A stretch of 64,000 nucleotides of DNA from Platanthera guangdongensis (taxonomy: Eukaryota; Streptophyta; Magnoliopsida; Asparagales; Orchidaceae): assembly GCA_039583875.1 (NCBI GenBank), contig CM077157.1:75020346-75084345 (forward strand). Direction: 5' to 3'. The stretch's first letter is position 1, and each line of letters opens with the position of its first letter. This document shows, piece after piece, positions 32,206 through 42,954 of this stretch. The notes beneath the pieces are model-generated. The model worked only from the letters and a program-made list of their open reading frames with translations. It did no database searches and was not told where the DNA came from. The position numbers were made by a program, and so were the translations under genes.

Positions 32206-33777
32206 CAAATTAATATCTTCGGAACTACCCAGTTCGCACGCTGAACCGCGGAAACCCAAGGACTAGAGGTTGCACCCAACAAAACAATGGAAGCACAAGA
32301 AGATCTTATTATGCATTCACTTCATTACAATCCGAGGCATACATAGCGAGACATGATTTCGCTAGTATTACAGCTGTAAAAGAAAGAACCAAAAACAAGC
32401 CGGGCGGACAGAACTCCAGTCCGCCGAGACCGCGAGGTCGCCGAGACCGCCGAGACCGCCCAAGCTATGCTGCAATCCGCCGAATACCACGGAGTCCGCC
32501 GAGACCGCGAGGTCGCGCGGACAGACCGTTATTCGCCTCCTGCTGAACCCGAACTGAGGAACTCCCCTACCCGCCTGAAGCCGGCGGACAGGTTATTGAA
32601 GCTGGGAAAGTTGAAACAGAACTGACAAGCCGCAGAGCGACCTCCTGCTGAGTCCGCAGAGACCGCACACTTCCAAGCACTGACCGAAGTCACAGCCAAA
32701 CTCCTGGCTCCTTGAAGTTATCCGCGCGACCTGCACACAGCAAACCGTCAGCCTGAAACAATCCGCGCGGACTGAAAAACACAGACCGCAGCACTCGCCC
32801 AACCCAAAATACTGTTCACTCACGTTACTTAGGTTACTGTAGATGTGCCAGGGGGTCCTATTTATAGGCCAGGTGAGGAGTGTGGTCACCGCCCATGAGA
32901 TAGCGACACCGCCCCAGCCCGCGCGAACACAAAACGACTGTCCGCTCAGTCCGCGAGGACTTAGCCAGTCACCAAGGGAAACCGCCAGGAGCAAGGCAAC
33001 CAATGACGAACCCTCTCCAGTCCGCCCAAGCTAAGCGGACAAGGCACCAGCCCGCAAAGCTCCAACTGCTTCAGGACAGCACCTACTTCAATGGCAGTCC
33101 GCACCAACCCGAGGCAGTCCGCAAGACTCACACCTCAATCCGCCACAAGTCCACGACCAAAGGCAAACAGCAACAGTCCGCCCGGTCACAGCGGACTTGG
33201 CGGATACGGCGGACACCATGAACTTGACACCAAGTGTGACCAAGTCCAAAACCATCAAGGGCCAGTGCGAGCATGGCGGACACAAAGTCCCGTCCGCCAA
33301 ACACCCTAGCACAGACCGCAACCAGTCCGCGAGCTCCTCGCACTTGTCCAACGCAGTAGCTTCCTGCCGGACTCCAAACACAGTCCGCCAACCACGATCT
33401 CCACAGCAAACACCTGCTGTGCCACCAGAACTTGACAAGGCCTCAGCCAAGCTCTAGGCTCAGTCCGCAACAGCCAGAACCGCGGACACTCCAGTCCGCA
33501 AGCTATCCGCGAACTCGAACCAACCCGCCAACAGCGCAAACTTGCACCCGCGACCACTGAGCAAAGCACCAGTCCGCAAGCCTCTCTATCCGCAGATACC
33601 AGGCCGCACCAAACCGCGGACACCATGCAACAACCCGCTCAGAACACAGCCGGCTTCCACCAGACTTTTCACCAGGCCGCAACCTCAGTCCGCCCAGTCC
33701 GCCCAGTCCGCCAAAGCTGTCCGCACAGGCCGCGCGGCCTGTCCCGTCACCCACTTCCACTTCACAAATTTTCAACA
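32199..33777 (-). repeat. Copia 3' LTR, 35 bp missing at its end
   Basis: Collinear with 38035-39613. Starts (minus) TGTTGAAAATTTGTGAAG after the purine tract. It should end ..AAATTTAACA, but at CAAACGC (32199-32205) it switches to segment X. Contains dozens of TCCGC/GCGGA motifs. Confidence 0.9.
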
Positions 33778-36700
33778 CTCCCCCTTGAAGTGAGAAGTGG
33801 TGACCAAGCCCAGCAAGCTGCGCAAGCGTTCAAAGGGCCCCTTCGACAGCGGCTTCGTGAAGATGTCAGCAAGATTATCTTCACTCCGAACATGCCCGAC
33901 CAGCAGAGACCCCTCCAACACCTTCTCCCTGATGAAGTGGTGATCAATCTCTATATGCTTGGTCCTGGCGTGACACACTGGATTATTTACCAGTTTGAGA
34001 GCACTCTCATTGTCACCCCGGAGTAAAGTAGGCCCTTGCACTTCTTCATGAACATCCTCTATGAGTCTCCTCAACCAAACGGCTTCCCGAGCAGCCAAGG
34101 CCGAAGCCTTATACTCCGCCTCCGTGGTTGAAACCGACACCGAGTCCTGCTTCTTGCTACACCACGAGATGCTAGCTGAACCGCAAGTGAACACATAACC
34201 TGAAGTAGACCTTCGATCATCCGAATCACCGCCATAGTCAGCATCCGTGTACCCGAGCAACGCAAATTCCGCATCCCTTCCATAGAGGAGTCCCATCTCA
34301 GAAGTCACCTTGACATACTTCAGAATTCCCTTCGCCGCCACTAGATGAGATTGCCTTGGTTCAGCCATATACCGACTTACTCGGCCAACAGCATAAGCTA
34401 TATCCGGCCTTGTAATCGTCAGATAGATCAAGCTCCCAACAAGAGCCCTGAACACCAAGGGATCATTAAGCACCCTTCCCTCATCTCGTCGAAGCTTCAG
34501 CCCAGATTCCAGTGGAGTAGAGCACTTCTTCCCTTCGCCCATGCCAAACCGCTTCACAATACGATCAGCATACCCTTTCTGGCTAATGAGAATCCCGCAC
34601 TCCTTCCTCTCCACTTCCAGACCAAGAAAGTGATGCAACTCTCCCAAGTCTTTCATCTCGAAGCGTATAGCAAGCTCTCCCCTGAGCCTTGCTACTTCCT
34701 CCTCCGAGTTCCCTGTGATGATCATATCATCCACATACAGCAGGACCAAGACTCTTAGCTCTCCCTTCTTCTTGACGAACAAGCTAGAATCCGAGTTAGA
34801 AGCCAGGTATCCACAGAACTGCAGGTACTCTGCAATCTTCCCATACCACGCTCGAGGAGCTTGCTTCAACCCATAGAGAGCCTTCCTGAGTTTGCAGACA
34901 TAGTCCGGATGCTTCTCAGAGACGAAACCAAGCGGCTGATCCATGAAGATGTCCTTGTCAATCTCTCCGTAAAGAAAGGCATTCTTCACATCGAGTTGCC
35001 ACAACCTCCATCCCTTGCTAGCAGCCAAGGCGATCACCACTCTTACAGACGTCATCTTCGCAACTGGACTGAATGTCTCCTCATAGTCTTCTCCATACTG
35101 CTGTGAGAATCCTCTAGCGACCAGGCGAGCCTTGAACCGATCAATGCTCCCATCAGCCTTCTTCTTCAACTTATACACCCACTTGCAAGTAACCGGAGTA
35201 ATGCCATCAACCTTGGGCACAAGGTCCCAGGTTTCATTCTTCTTCAGAGCATCAATCTCTTCCTTCATGGCACCTTCCCACTCCTTCACTCCAGTGGCCT
35301 CGTTGAAGCTTGCAGGCTCTCGCTCATCCAGAGGACCTGCAAAGAAACAGGAGACAAAGCTCACTGCATTCCCATCACAGTACCGAGCCGGTGGCTTAAC
35401 CACCCTCTTCGATCTCCGAAGACATGGCTCCTTGCTCACGGCTTCCGTTGCTTCTTCAGGCTCCACTCCTACCTGGGGCAAGCATTGAGCAGTGCTCCCC
35501 CTGCTTCCTGAGCCAGAAGGCTCAGCCTCGGAGTTCGAAGCAACAGGAGCTGCTGGAGAAACAGCAAGCTCCTCTTCCAAGCCTTCAGCAGCCTCCACCG
35601 GTGCTTCCTCAACCTTGCTACTTCCGGTAGGCTCCACCGAGCCACCTCCATATGACGTCAGCTCGTCAAAGACAACGTCTCTTGACACCACGAACTTCTT
35701 CGTCACAGGGTCCATGCACTTCCATCCCTTCTTCCGCTCATCATAGCCAACAAAGACAAGTTTCCTTGCCTTCGCATCCAGCTTTGTCCGTGAAGCATCC
35801 GGGACATGCACGTAGCAAGTTGAACCGAACACCCGAAGGTGTCCAACACTCGGCTTCTCCTTTAGCAACAGCTCAATGGGCGTCTTCATGTTGATAGGGC
35901 TGAGTGGCATCCGGTTGATAACATATGCAGCACAAGACATTCCCTCCGCCCAAAAGGACCTCGGGATATCTTTCGCATGCAGCCAGCATTTGCAGGTTTC
36001 CGTCAAATGACGGATCTTCCGCTCCGCTACCCCATTTTGTTGTGGAGTGTGAGCACATGTAAGCTCCCGTTGGATCCCGTGCTTCCTGCAGAAGTTAGAA
36101 AACTCGGAAGAGACAAACTCTCCCCCGTTATCAGTTCGAAACTTCTTAATCCGCAAGCCAAGCCGGCCTTCTACCAACTCCTTGAACTCCACGAACAAAC
36201 GGAAGGCATCCGACTTCTCCTTTAAGAAGTACACCCAAGTATACCTTGAGTAGTCATCAACCAAGACAAGCATGTATTTGCTTCCACCAAGGCTGGCAGT
36301 AACAGTCGGTCCCATCAGGTCGCCATGAATACACTCCAATGGTTTCTTGCTCCTTGTTTGAGATTTATCAAACGGAAGGCGATGTGCCTTACCGTATTGA
36401 CAGCCCGCACAAACATGCCCATCACCAAAGGAGGACAACATCGGCAACCCCCTCACCAGACTTCTACTCGCCATTGCCTTCAGCTTGTCCATGCCAACAT
36501 GCCCCAGCCTCTCATGCCAGATAGCCGCACTATCATTGGCCCTCATCTTATCAACATAGGCACTGGTGGAAAGAACAAACAAGTTCTTCACCCTCCTCCC
36601 AACATGAGCAACATCAGCCTTTACCGCTGATACGTTGCGAAGGAACCTCACGTCTGTTGGCCCAAACAGAACGTGATACCCAGCGTCCACCGCGTTGGTC

Positions 36701-37860
36701 ACCGAGAAGAGGTTCTTCTTCATGCCCGGCACGTGATACACACTCCTTAACGTGAGTGGCCCCTGATCACTACCCAAAGACACGACCCCCTCCTTCTCTA
36801 CTGCATAAACAGTATTATCAGCAGTGATAATAGCTTCATTACCTGAGTAAGCCTGCATGGAGGTGAACTTCGACTTGTCTCCGGTGAGGTGATGACCACA
36901 CCCGGAGTCGACGATCCACTCGCTGTTGAAGTCCTCAGCAGATAAGGCCCGGACACAAGTGCCCGTCATGAAAGCTCCTCCCCATTCTGCTTCTTCACTT
37001 CGTGAGCAAGCTTCCTCCTTTCCCGCAGCATGCCCAGGCTGCAGTTTGACCTTGCAGTCCCGCTTGAAGTGCCCTCGCTGATGACACCGGTAGCACTTCA
37101 GATTCTTCTTCCAGTCCTTAGGAGCATTGCTCCTCTCCGGCGGATATGAAGTTGAAGTCTCCTTCTCAACAGCGGCCTGCACCTTCTTCTTCTTCTTCCC
37201 TTCCCATCCCTTCTTCTTGCCTGAGAAGAGAGCCTCGCTGCCTTCCTGATTCAGATTCACTCCAGCCATCTGCCTTGCTAAGCTCTCCTGCGAGGCAAGC
37301 AGATTCTCCAGCTCCAGCAGAGACGGCTGAGTAGCCCACCCTTGAACAGACGTAACAAAGGCCACATACTCCTTCCGCAAGCCGCGGAAAATGTGCCTTT
37401 TCATCTTTGCCTCAGAGATAGGCTCATCAGGATCCAGCGCCGACAGCTCAGCACACAAGCTCTTCATCTTTAAGAAGTACCTGGAGATGGAAAGGTCTCC
37501 CTGAGTTGCCCTGGCCAACTCATTCTCCAGGAACTGAAGCCGCGCCACATTCTTCCTATTGAACAACTCATCAATGGTTGTCCAAATATCAGCAGCCGAC
37601 TCACATCCAATGATGTGATCAAACAGTTCCGGAGAGACAGCTCTTTTCAGAACGAACTCTGCCTTAGCATTAGTTCTTCTCCAGAGCCTCACCTGTTCAG
37701 CAGTACCGAAAGCAGCAGTTACTTCCTGTCTGTCGTCTCCACCGACGACTTCCCACAGCTCCTCGCCTAGAAGATAACTCTTCATGCACGACTTCCACTT
37801 TTTATAGTTAGTCGGCGTTAAGAGTTCAATGCCCAGACCTCTTGCTAAGCTTCCTTCCAT
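33772..37860 (-). CDS. Copia Gag-Pol polyprotein, uninterrupted
   Basis: 1362 codons from ATG 37860; the frame is open further upstream to a TTG at 37923, but ATG is the plant-type start. Order is gag (TPTNYKKWKSCMKSYL), CCHC knuckle CYRCHQRGHFKRDC (about 37098-37055), and protease DSGCGHHLTG (about 36915). Then comes pre-integrase HERLGHVGMDKL (36520) and integrase D, D, E in CIHGDLMGP (36335), KFRTDNGGEF (36140) and VAERK (36025). RT has YVDDMIITG (about 34735) and RNase H has STTEAEYKASALAAREAVWL (about 34125). All catalytic residues I can check are present. The stop TGA is formed by the first bases of the 3' LTR (TGTTGA), and the purine tract is inside the coding region. It is probably capable of expression. 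Confidence 0.93.
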   Translation of the reverse strand: MEGSLARGLGIELLTPTNYKKWKSCMKSYLLGEELWEVVGGDDRQEVTAAFGTAEQVRLWRRTNAKAEFVLKRAVSPELFDHIIGCESAADIWTTIDELFNRKNVARLQFLENELARATQGDLSISRYFLKMKSLCAELSALDPDEPISEAKMKRHIFRGLRKEYVAFVTSVQGWATQPSLLELENLLASQESLARQMAGVNLNQEGSEALFSGKKKGWEGKKKKKVQAAVEKETSTSYPPERSNAPKDWKKNLKCYRCHQRGHFKRDCKVKLQPGHAAGKEEACSRSEEAEWGGAFMTGTCVRALSAEDFNSEWIVDSGCGHHLTGDKSKFTSMQAYSGNEAIITADNTVYAVEKEGVVSLGSDQGPLTLRSVYHVPGMKKNLFSVTNAVDAGYHVLFGPTDVRFLRNVSAVKADVAHVGRRVKNLFVLSTSAYVDKMRANDSAAIWHERLGHVGMDKLKAMASRSLVRGLPMLSSFGDGHVCAGCQYGKAHRLPFDKSQTRSKKPLECIHGDLMGPTVTASLGGSKYMLVLVDDYSRYTWVYFLKEKSDAFRLFVEFKELVEGRLGLRIKKFRTDNGGEFVSSEFSNFCRKHGIQRELTCAHTPQQNGVAERKIRHLTETCKCWLHAKDIPRSFWAEGMSCAAYVINRMPLSPINMKTPIELLLKEKPSVGHLRVFGSTCYVHVPDASRTKLDAKARKLVFVGYDERKKGWKCMDPVTKKFVVSRDVVFDELTSYGGGSVEPTGSSKVEEAPVEAAEGLEEELAVSPAAPVASNSEAEPSGSGSRGSTAQCLPQVGVEPEEATEAVSKEPCLRRSKRVVKPPARYCDGNAVSFVSCFFAGPLDEREPASFNEATGVKEWEGAMKEEIDALKKNETWDLVPKVDGITPVTCKWVYKLKKKADGSIDRFKARLVARGFSQQYGEDYEETFSPVAKMTSVRVVIALAASKGWRLWQLDVKNAFLYGEIDKDIFMDQPLGFVSEKHPDYVCKLRKALYGLKQAPRAWYGKIAEYLQFCGYLASNSDSSLFVKKKGELRVLVLLYVDDMIITGNSEEEVARLRGELAIRFEMKDLGELHHFLGLEVERKECGILISQKGYADRIVKRFGMGEGKKCSTPLESGLKLRRDEGRVLNDPLVFRALVGSLIYLTITRPDIAYAVGRVSRYMAEPRQSHLVAAKGILKYVKVTSEMGLLYGRDAEFALLGYTDADYGGDSDDRRSTSGYVFTCGSASISWCSKKQDSVSVSTTEAEYKASALAAREAVWLRRLIEDVHEEVQGPTLLRGDNESALKLVNNPVCHARTKHIEIDHHFIREKVLEGSLLVGHVRSEDNLADIFTKPLSKGPFERLRSLLGLVTTSHFKGEC
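33778..33786 (-). promoter_or_regulatory. Copia polypurine tract
   Basis: AAGGGGGAG on the minus strand directly before TGTTGA of the 3' LTR; also encodes Lys-Gly-Glu near the polyprotein end. Confidence 0.8.
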
Positions 37861-37986
37861 TGCAATCACCTGTTGGTACCCTTCAGCAGCTCCGAGCAAC
37901 AACACAGGTTGATCACCACTCAATCACTGAGTAACAACACTGGCTGACCTCCGCTCACGCAACTGAACCTCCAACCTCAGCAACCT

Positions 37987-37999
37987 GGCTTTGATACCA
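37987..37999 (-). promoter_or_regulatory. Copia primer binding site
   Basis: TGGTATCAAAGCC on the minus strand, directly abutting the 5' LTR end ..TTTAACA; tRNA-Met-type primer. Confidence 0.85.
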
Positions 38000-39613
38000 T
38001 GTTAAATTTTCTCAACGTGGTCAGCAAGATAGCCCAAACGCCAAATTAATATCTTCGGAACTACCCAGTTCGCACGCTGAACCGCGGAAACCCAAGGACT
38101 AGAGGTTGCACCCAACAAAACAATGGAAGCACAAGAAGATCTTATTATGCATTCACTTCATTACAATCCGAGGCATACATAGCGAGACATGATTTCGCTA
38201 GTATTACAGCTGTAAACAGAAAGAACCAAAAACAAGCCGGGCGGACAGAACTCCAGTCCGCCGAGACCGCGAGGTCGCCGAGACCGCCGAGACCGCCCAA
38301 GCTATGCTGCAATCCGCCGAATACCACGGAGTCCGCCGAGACCTCGAGGTCGCGCGGACAGACCGTTATTCGCCTCCTGCTGAACCCGAACTGAGGAACT
38401 CCCCTACCCGCCTGAAGCCGGCGGACAGGTTATTGAAGCTGGGAAAGTTGAAACAGAACTGACAAGCCGCAGAGCGACCTCCTGCTGAGTCCGCAGAGAC
38501 CGCACACTTCCAAGCACTGACCGAAGTCACAGCCAAACTCCTGGCTCCTTGAAGTTATCCGCGCGACCTGCACACAGCAAACCGTCAGCCTGAAACAATC
38601 CGCGCGGACTGAAAAACACAGACCGCAGCACTCGCCCAACCCAAAATACTGTTCACTCACGTTACTTAGGTTACTGTAGATGTGCCAGGGGGTCCTATTT
38701 ATAGGCCAGGTGAGGAGTGTGGTCACCGCCCATGAGATAGCGACACCGCCCCAGCCCGCGCGAACACAAAACGACTGTCCGCTCAGTCCGCGAGGACTTA
38801 GCCAGTCACCAAGGGAAACCGCCAGGAGCAAGGCAACCAATGACGAACCCTCTCCAGTCCGCCCAAGCTAAGCGGACAAGGCACCAGCCCGCAAAGCTCC
38901 AACTGCTTCAGGACAGCACCTACTTCAATGGCAGTCCGCACCAACCCGAGGCAGTCCGCAAGACTCACACCTCAATCCGCCACAAGTCCACGACCAAAGG
39001 CAAACAGCAACAGTCCGCCCGGTCACAGCGGACTTGGCGGATACGGCGGACACCATGAACTTGACACCAAGTGTGACCAAGTCCAAAACCATCAAGGGCC
39101 AGTGCGAGCATGGCGGACACAAAGTCCCGTCCGCCAAACACCCTAGCACAGACCGCAACCAGTCCGCGAGCTCCTCGCACTTGTCCAACGCAGTAGCTTC
39201 CTGCCGGACTCCAAACACAGTCCGCCAACCACGATCTCCACAGCAAACACCTGCTGTGCCACCAGAACTTGACAAGGCCTCAGCCAAGCTCTAGGCTCAG
39301 TCCGCAACAGCCAGAACCGCGGACACTCCAGTCCGCAAGCTATCCGCGAACTCGAACCAACCCGCCAACAGCGCAAACTTGCACCCGCGACCACTGAGCA
39401 AAGCACCAGTCCGCAAGCCTCTCTATCCGCAGATACCAGGCCGCACCAAACCGCGGACACCATGCAACAACCCGCTCAGAACACAGCCGGCTTCCACCAG
39501 ACTTTTCACCAGGCCGCAACCTCAGTCCGCCCAGTCCGCCCAGTCCGCCAAAGCTGTCCGCACAGGCCGCGCGGCCTGTCCCGTCACCCACTTCCACTTC
39601 ACAATTTTCAACA
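38000..39613 (-). repeat. Copia 5' LTR (full, 1614 bp)
   Basis: TGTTGAAAATTGTG..AAATTTAACA. A CTATAAATAG box (minus) lies near 38695-38704, the likely promoter. Differences from the 3' LTR seen by eye: GTAAACAGAAAG/GTAAAAGAAAG, GACCTCGAGG/GACCGCGAGG, CACAATTTT/CACAAATTTT. Confidence 0.9.
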
Positions 39614-40161
39614 ATGAGGAAGGCCAGATTCTTGAATAGCGATGGCGAGAAGGTGACGACCGAGATCTTACTCCCGGAGCTCTTCCTTCTTATCCCCAAG
39701 ATTGAAGATAGTGTTGCACGCTACGGTGAGAGCGAGCGATCGGCGTCGTTGCCCTGAAGTTCTCACTTTTTCCTTGTAATTTTCCCCTTTTTCGTGTTTT
39801 GCCCTTTGCGACATGTAAATGTTCATTGATGATATGAAAGACGAAGTTTAGTTATGGAATTTCCTTTTTTGTGTGTGCTTTGATTCGAATACTCTATTAT
39901 GCGAAAATGCATTCGTCTCGCGCTTCCTCTTAAGAGTTTGTGATCACAATATCTCGTGAGACCATATACGGACTTCTCGCTGCGCCAACCCGGTAAATCA
40001 TTGACTTTAATAATTCAATGCATATGGCCAGATCTTGCATCATTCTTGGCCAATTGGTTCACGCGCGGTGATAGACTTTTATTTTGAACTTGCCGCTCAC
40101 GATAGTTCTCGCGATGTTCTCGCCTCGCCGGCTCACTCGCGTATAGGATCATAGCAAACGC
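39614..40161 (+). repeat. 548-bp segment X, right copy
   Basis: Starts exactly at the copia LTR end with ATGAGGAAGGCCAG and ends at GCAAACGC, then continues into the Tat spacer (TTTGCATCATTC). This copy lies in the expected downstream position of the original insertion. Confidence 0.9.
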
Positions 40162-40609
40162 TTTGCATCATTCTCGCCGCATAGGCTCATGCACTAATGG
40201 GACAATTTTTTGAACAGGCTTCGAGCACTTGCATTCTCCTATACTCTTCCCTGCCCTTGACCTTTTCGCTGTGTTTTACCTTTTACTGCCTGATATTGGC
40301 TTGTGGGATCACTGCTTGGCGAGATCTCCATGAAGTCTTGAATTTCCTCCCAAAATCCTCTAGGTTTCTAACCTCCCTGGATGACATGAGCAGCCCAGGA
40401 CTATGTTTAAAGGTACTTTACAATGTTTCCCAAATGCCCAGCTGCTCTGTCAGCTGGGTGAAAGACTGACAGCGGGAGCAACTCGACTTAGTTCTAGAGC
40501 AAGAACGATGACCACCGAGGAGTCCTACCCTGCCAGCTAGGTGAAAGCCTGACAGTGAGAGAATCTTGGGACTTACCTCCAGAGAAACCACAACATCGAC
40601 CCAGTACCC
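40162..40609. other. Tat copy 3 spacer
   Basis: Non-coding. From about 40430 it holds diverged CAGCTAGGTGAAAGCCTGACAG units that lead into the regular tandem repeats. A 90-codon hydrophobic frame (40197-40469) has no family signature and I do not call it a gene. Confidence 0.5.
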
Positions 40610-41290
40610 CTGCCCTGCCAGCTAGGTGAAAGTCTGATGGCGTGTGTTGAGCATCAATCAGACTTTTCCTTAGTCAACCACCTAGCTCTACCACCGACCC
40701 AATCATCTAGGTGAGAGTCCGACGGTGGGTGTTAAGCATCAACCGAACATTTCCTTGGCAAACTACCGGGCGCTACCATTGGCCCAATCATCTAGATGAG
40801 AGCATGAAGGTGGGTGTTGAGCGTCAACCGAACTTTTCCTTGGCCCACCACCAGGCGCTACCACCGGCCTAATCAGCTAGGTGAGAGACTGACGGCGGGT
40901 GTTGAGCATCAACCGGACTTTTCCTTTGCCCACCATCGGGATCTACCACCGGCATAATCAATTAGGTGAGAGCCTAGCGGCGGGTGTTGAGCATCGAACG
41001 GACTTTTACTTGGCCAATCACCAGGCACTACCACCGGTCCAATCAGCTAGGTTAGAGCCTGATGGAGCATTTTGAGCATCAATCGGACTTTCCTTTAGCC
41101 AACCACCGGGCGATACCACCGGCCCAATAAGCTAGGTGAGAGCCTGAGGGAGGGGGGTGTTGAGCATCAACCAGACTTTCCTTTAGCAAACCACCTAGCG
41201 CTACCACCGGCCCAATCAGCTAGGTGAGAGCCTGACGGCGGGTGTTGAGCATCAACCGGACTTAGCTTTAGAGCAAGAACAATGTCCATC
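40610..41290. repeat. 86-bp tandem repeats in Tat 3' untranslated region
   Basis: Eight imperfect units of about 84-90 bp, each with AATCAGCTAGGTGAGAGCCT, GGGTGTTGAGCATCAACCGG and CCACCGGGCGCTACCACCGG. GAGCATCAA-type landmarks occur near 40645, 40728, 40818, 40903, 40988, 41072, 41162 and 41246. They lie just past the integrase end, where Tat/Ogre elements are known to carry satellite-like repeats. Confidence 0.88.
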
Positions 41291-41499
41291 GAGGATCCCG
41301 GCCATGTCAGCTAGGTGGAAGCCTGACAGCAGAGCATCTCGGTACTTGGGTAGACTCGTCGAGTGACATCCAACCCAGCCAGTTAGTAGGAGCCTGGAAG
41401 AAGGATCTGCTCAGGGTCTAAAGAAATCTTGGCTTTCCATGAACACCATTGCCAAAAAAAAATCGAAAGATCAAAGTATTTCATTATTTAACAAAGGAA

Positions 41500-42773
41500 A
41501 GTATGTACATGTTTCATGGATAGAAACGCTTCAAGTCATCACCACTCCAGGTATGACTTAGGTCTCGCCCTCCACATCCCAGAGGTGATACCATCCTGAC
41601 CTCAATGCCTCATGTACATTGTACGGGCCTTCCCAATTGGGATTGAGCTTCCCAACGATGGCTTATCTTTCAACTGCATCCACCTATTTCAAGACCAAGT
41701 CCCCCTCCGTGAATTGCTTGATTCAAACGTACTTTTCAAAATACTTAGCCATTATTCGCTTGACTTCTTCCTACCGAATATCTGACAGGTCATGTAGCTC
41801 CTCCACCATATACAGGGAGAGCCACAGCTCATCGTCATTCTCAGCTCGCCACACTTCTCTACCTCCTCCCGCCTTAACTACCTGAGGTGTCCGGACCTCT
41901 AATTCTATAGGAAGTACTGCTTCGCAACCATGTTAGAGTTTGAAAGAGGTCTCCTCTGTGACTGTGTTCGGGGTGGTCCTCAAGGCCTAGAGGACAAAAG
42001 GAAACTATTCTACCCAGATCCCCTTCAAGTTCTCAACTTTCTTCTTCAAGACGTTCACGATGATTTTGTTCGCCGCCTCCACCTGCTCGTTTCTCTTGGG
42101 ATGGTGGACTAACGCGCACCTGAGATCAATCCCTAGTTGCCGGCAAAAACCGATGAACTCAGCGCTGGAAAATTGGGGTGCATTATCCATGACAATGGCT
42201 CGGGGTAGTCCATGCCGGTAGATGATCTCCCCCATACAAAGTTCCTGATTTCTTGGGAGGTCACCTTGGTCAGCGCCTTCACTTCCAACCTCTTAGAAAA
42301 ATAGTTGATCATGACTAACAGGAACCTCCTCTACCCTCTAGCCTGGGGGAAGGGTCCCATGAGATCTATTCCCCAGATGGTGAAGGGCCAAGGTGCCGTG
42401 ATGCTCCTGAGACGCTGAGCCGATAGAAGTTGGAGAGGGGCGAACAACTAACACTTGTGGCACTTTTTCGTGAACTCAGCGGCGTCATGGCCCAGGGTTG
42501 GCCAGAAATACCCTTGCCTAACTATCCTCCCCTCTAGGGTCTGGATTTTAGAGTGACTCCAACACTCCCCGGAGTGGATATCTTTCAAAAACATCGAGAT
42601 CTCCCCCTCGGACACGCAACACGCCAACATCCCCGAGGGGGTCTTCCTGTACAGCTGCTCGTCGTGCATGAGGTATTATGCTGACTTATGCTTGAACTGT
42701 TTCTTGTTCATACCCTTCGGGTATTACCCTATGGATAGGAAGGTTGCAAAAGTATCCATCCACGAGGGGTGTT
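41500..42773 (-). pseudogene. Tat-type integrase, C-terminal half of pol
   Basis: Minus-strand fragments in order: linker (WMDTFATFLSIGYYPKGM, about 42760-42700), zinc region 42669-42448 (HDEQLYRKTPSGML, HSGECWSHS, KKCHKC), core 42235-42005 (GLPRAIVMDNAPQFSS, HHPKRNEQVEAANKII) with catalytic D and E, and the C-terminal NWEGPYNVHEALRSGWYHL (about 41640-41585). The pattern VMDNAPQFSS and NWEGPY fits Tat-lineage integrases. Several stops and frameshifts. It ends at 42773 where the SIRE-2 LTR begins. Confidence 0.8.
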
Positions 42774-42954
42774 TGTTGGGTCGATTGTTCCTAATGTCCG
42801 TGATTTATGAGAAGTCAAACAGGTCAGTGTTACATAGATCAACTATATTTGATGTGTATTTGAGGTCTTGAGTGCAGGTTAGTCCTTATCATATTGATTG
42901 GACAAGTGGGCACAACAATTGGTTGCTAGACATAGCAAAAATCTTTTAAGTCCA

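Larger units (their letters stand above)
32199..39613 (-). mobile_element. Young Ty1/copia element with open polyprotein
   Basis: 5' LTR 39613-38000, primer site 37999-37987, polyprotein, purine tract, 3' LTR 33777-32199. The right flank begins ATGAG, matching ATGAG at 31657 in the left X copy, which would be the target site. LTRs differ at only about three positions over 1.57 kb, so insertion was recent. The 3' LTR lacks its last ~35 bp because of the rearrangement that joined it to segment X. Lineage within copia not assigned. Confidence 0.9.
27364..42773 (-). mobile_element. Tat-type element copy 3 with antisense genes A and B, holding a copia insertion
   Basis: Minus-strand order: integrase end (42760-41500), 86-bp tandem repeats (41290-40610), spacer, then genes B and A on the opposite strand (31800-29930 and 29483-28285), purine tract AAAGAGTGGGGAT, and LTR (28100-27364). 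The copia element 32199-39613 is inserted just past gene B exon 3's conserved end. The left side of pol is cut at 42774 by the SIRE-2 LTR. This is the copy that ties the gene A/B pair to a Tat-lineage integrase. Confidence 0.75.

Noticed and set aside
32593..33003. 136-codon minus-strand frame, identical at 38430-38840, with other long frames in the same segments
   Set aside because: These lie wholly in the copia LTRs. They are identical because the LTRs are nearly identical, and long because the LTR is GC-rich. No family features.
34345..34758. 137-codon plus-strand frame
   Set aside because: Antisense shadow of the copia reverse transcriptase on the minus strand.
37861..37923. Upstream extension of the copia polyprotein to a TTG at 37923
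   Set aside because: Not a plant-type start; the first in-frame ATG is at 37860 and the gag homology begins after it.
40197..40469. 90-codon hydrophobic plus-strand frame
   Set aside because: No recognisable domain, promoter or conservation, and it lies in the Tat 3' spacer.
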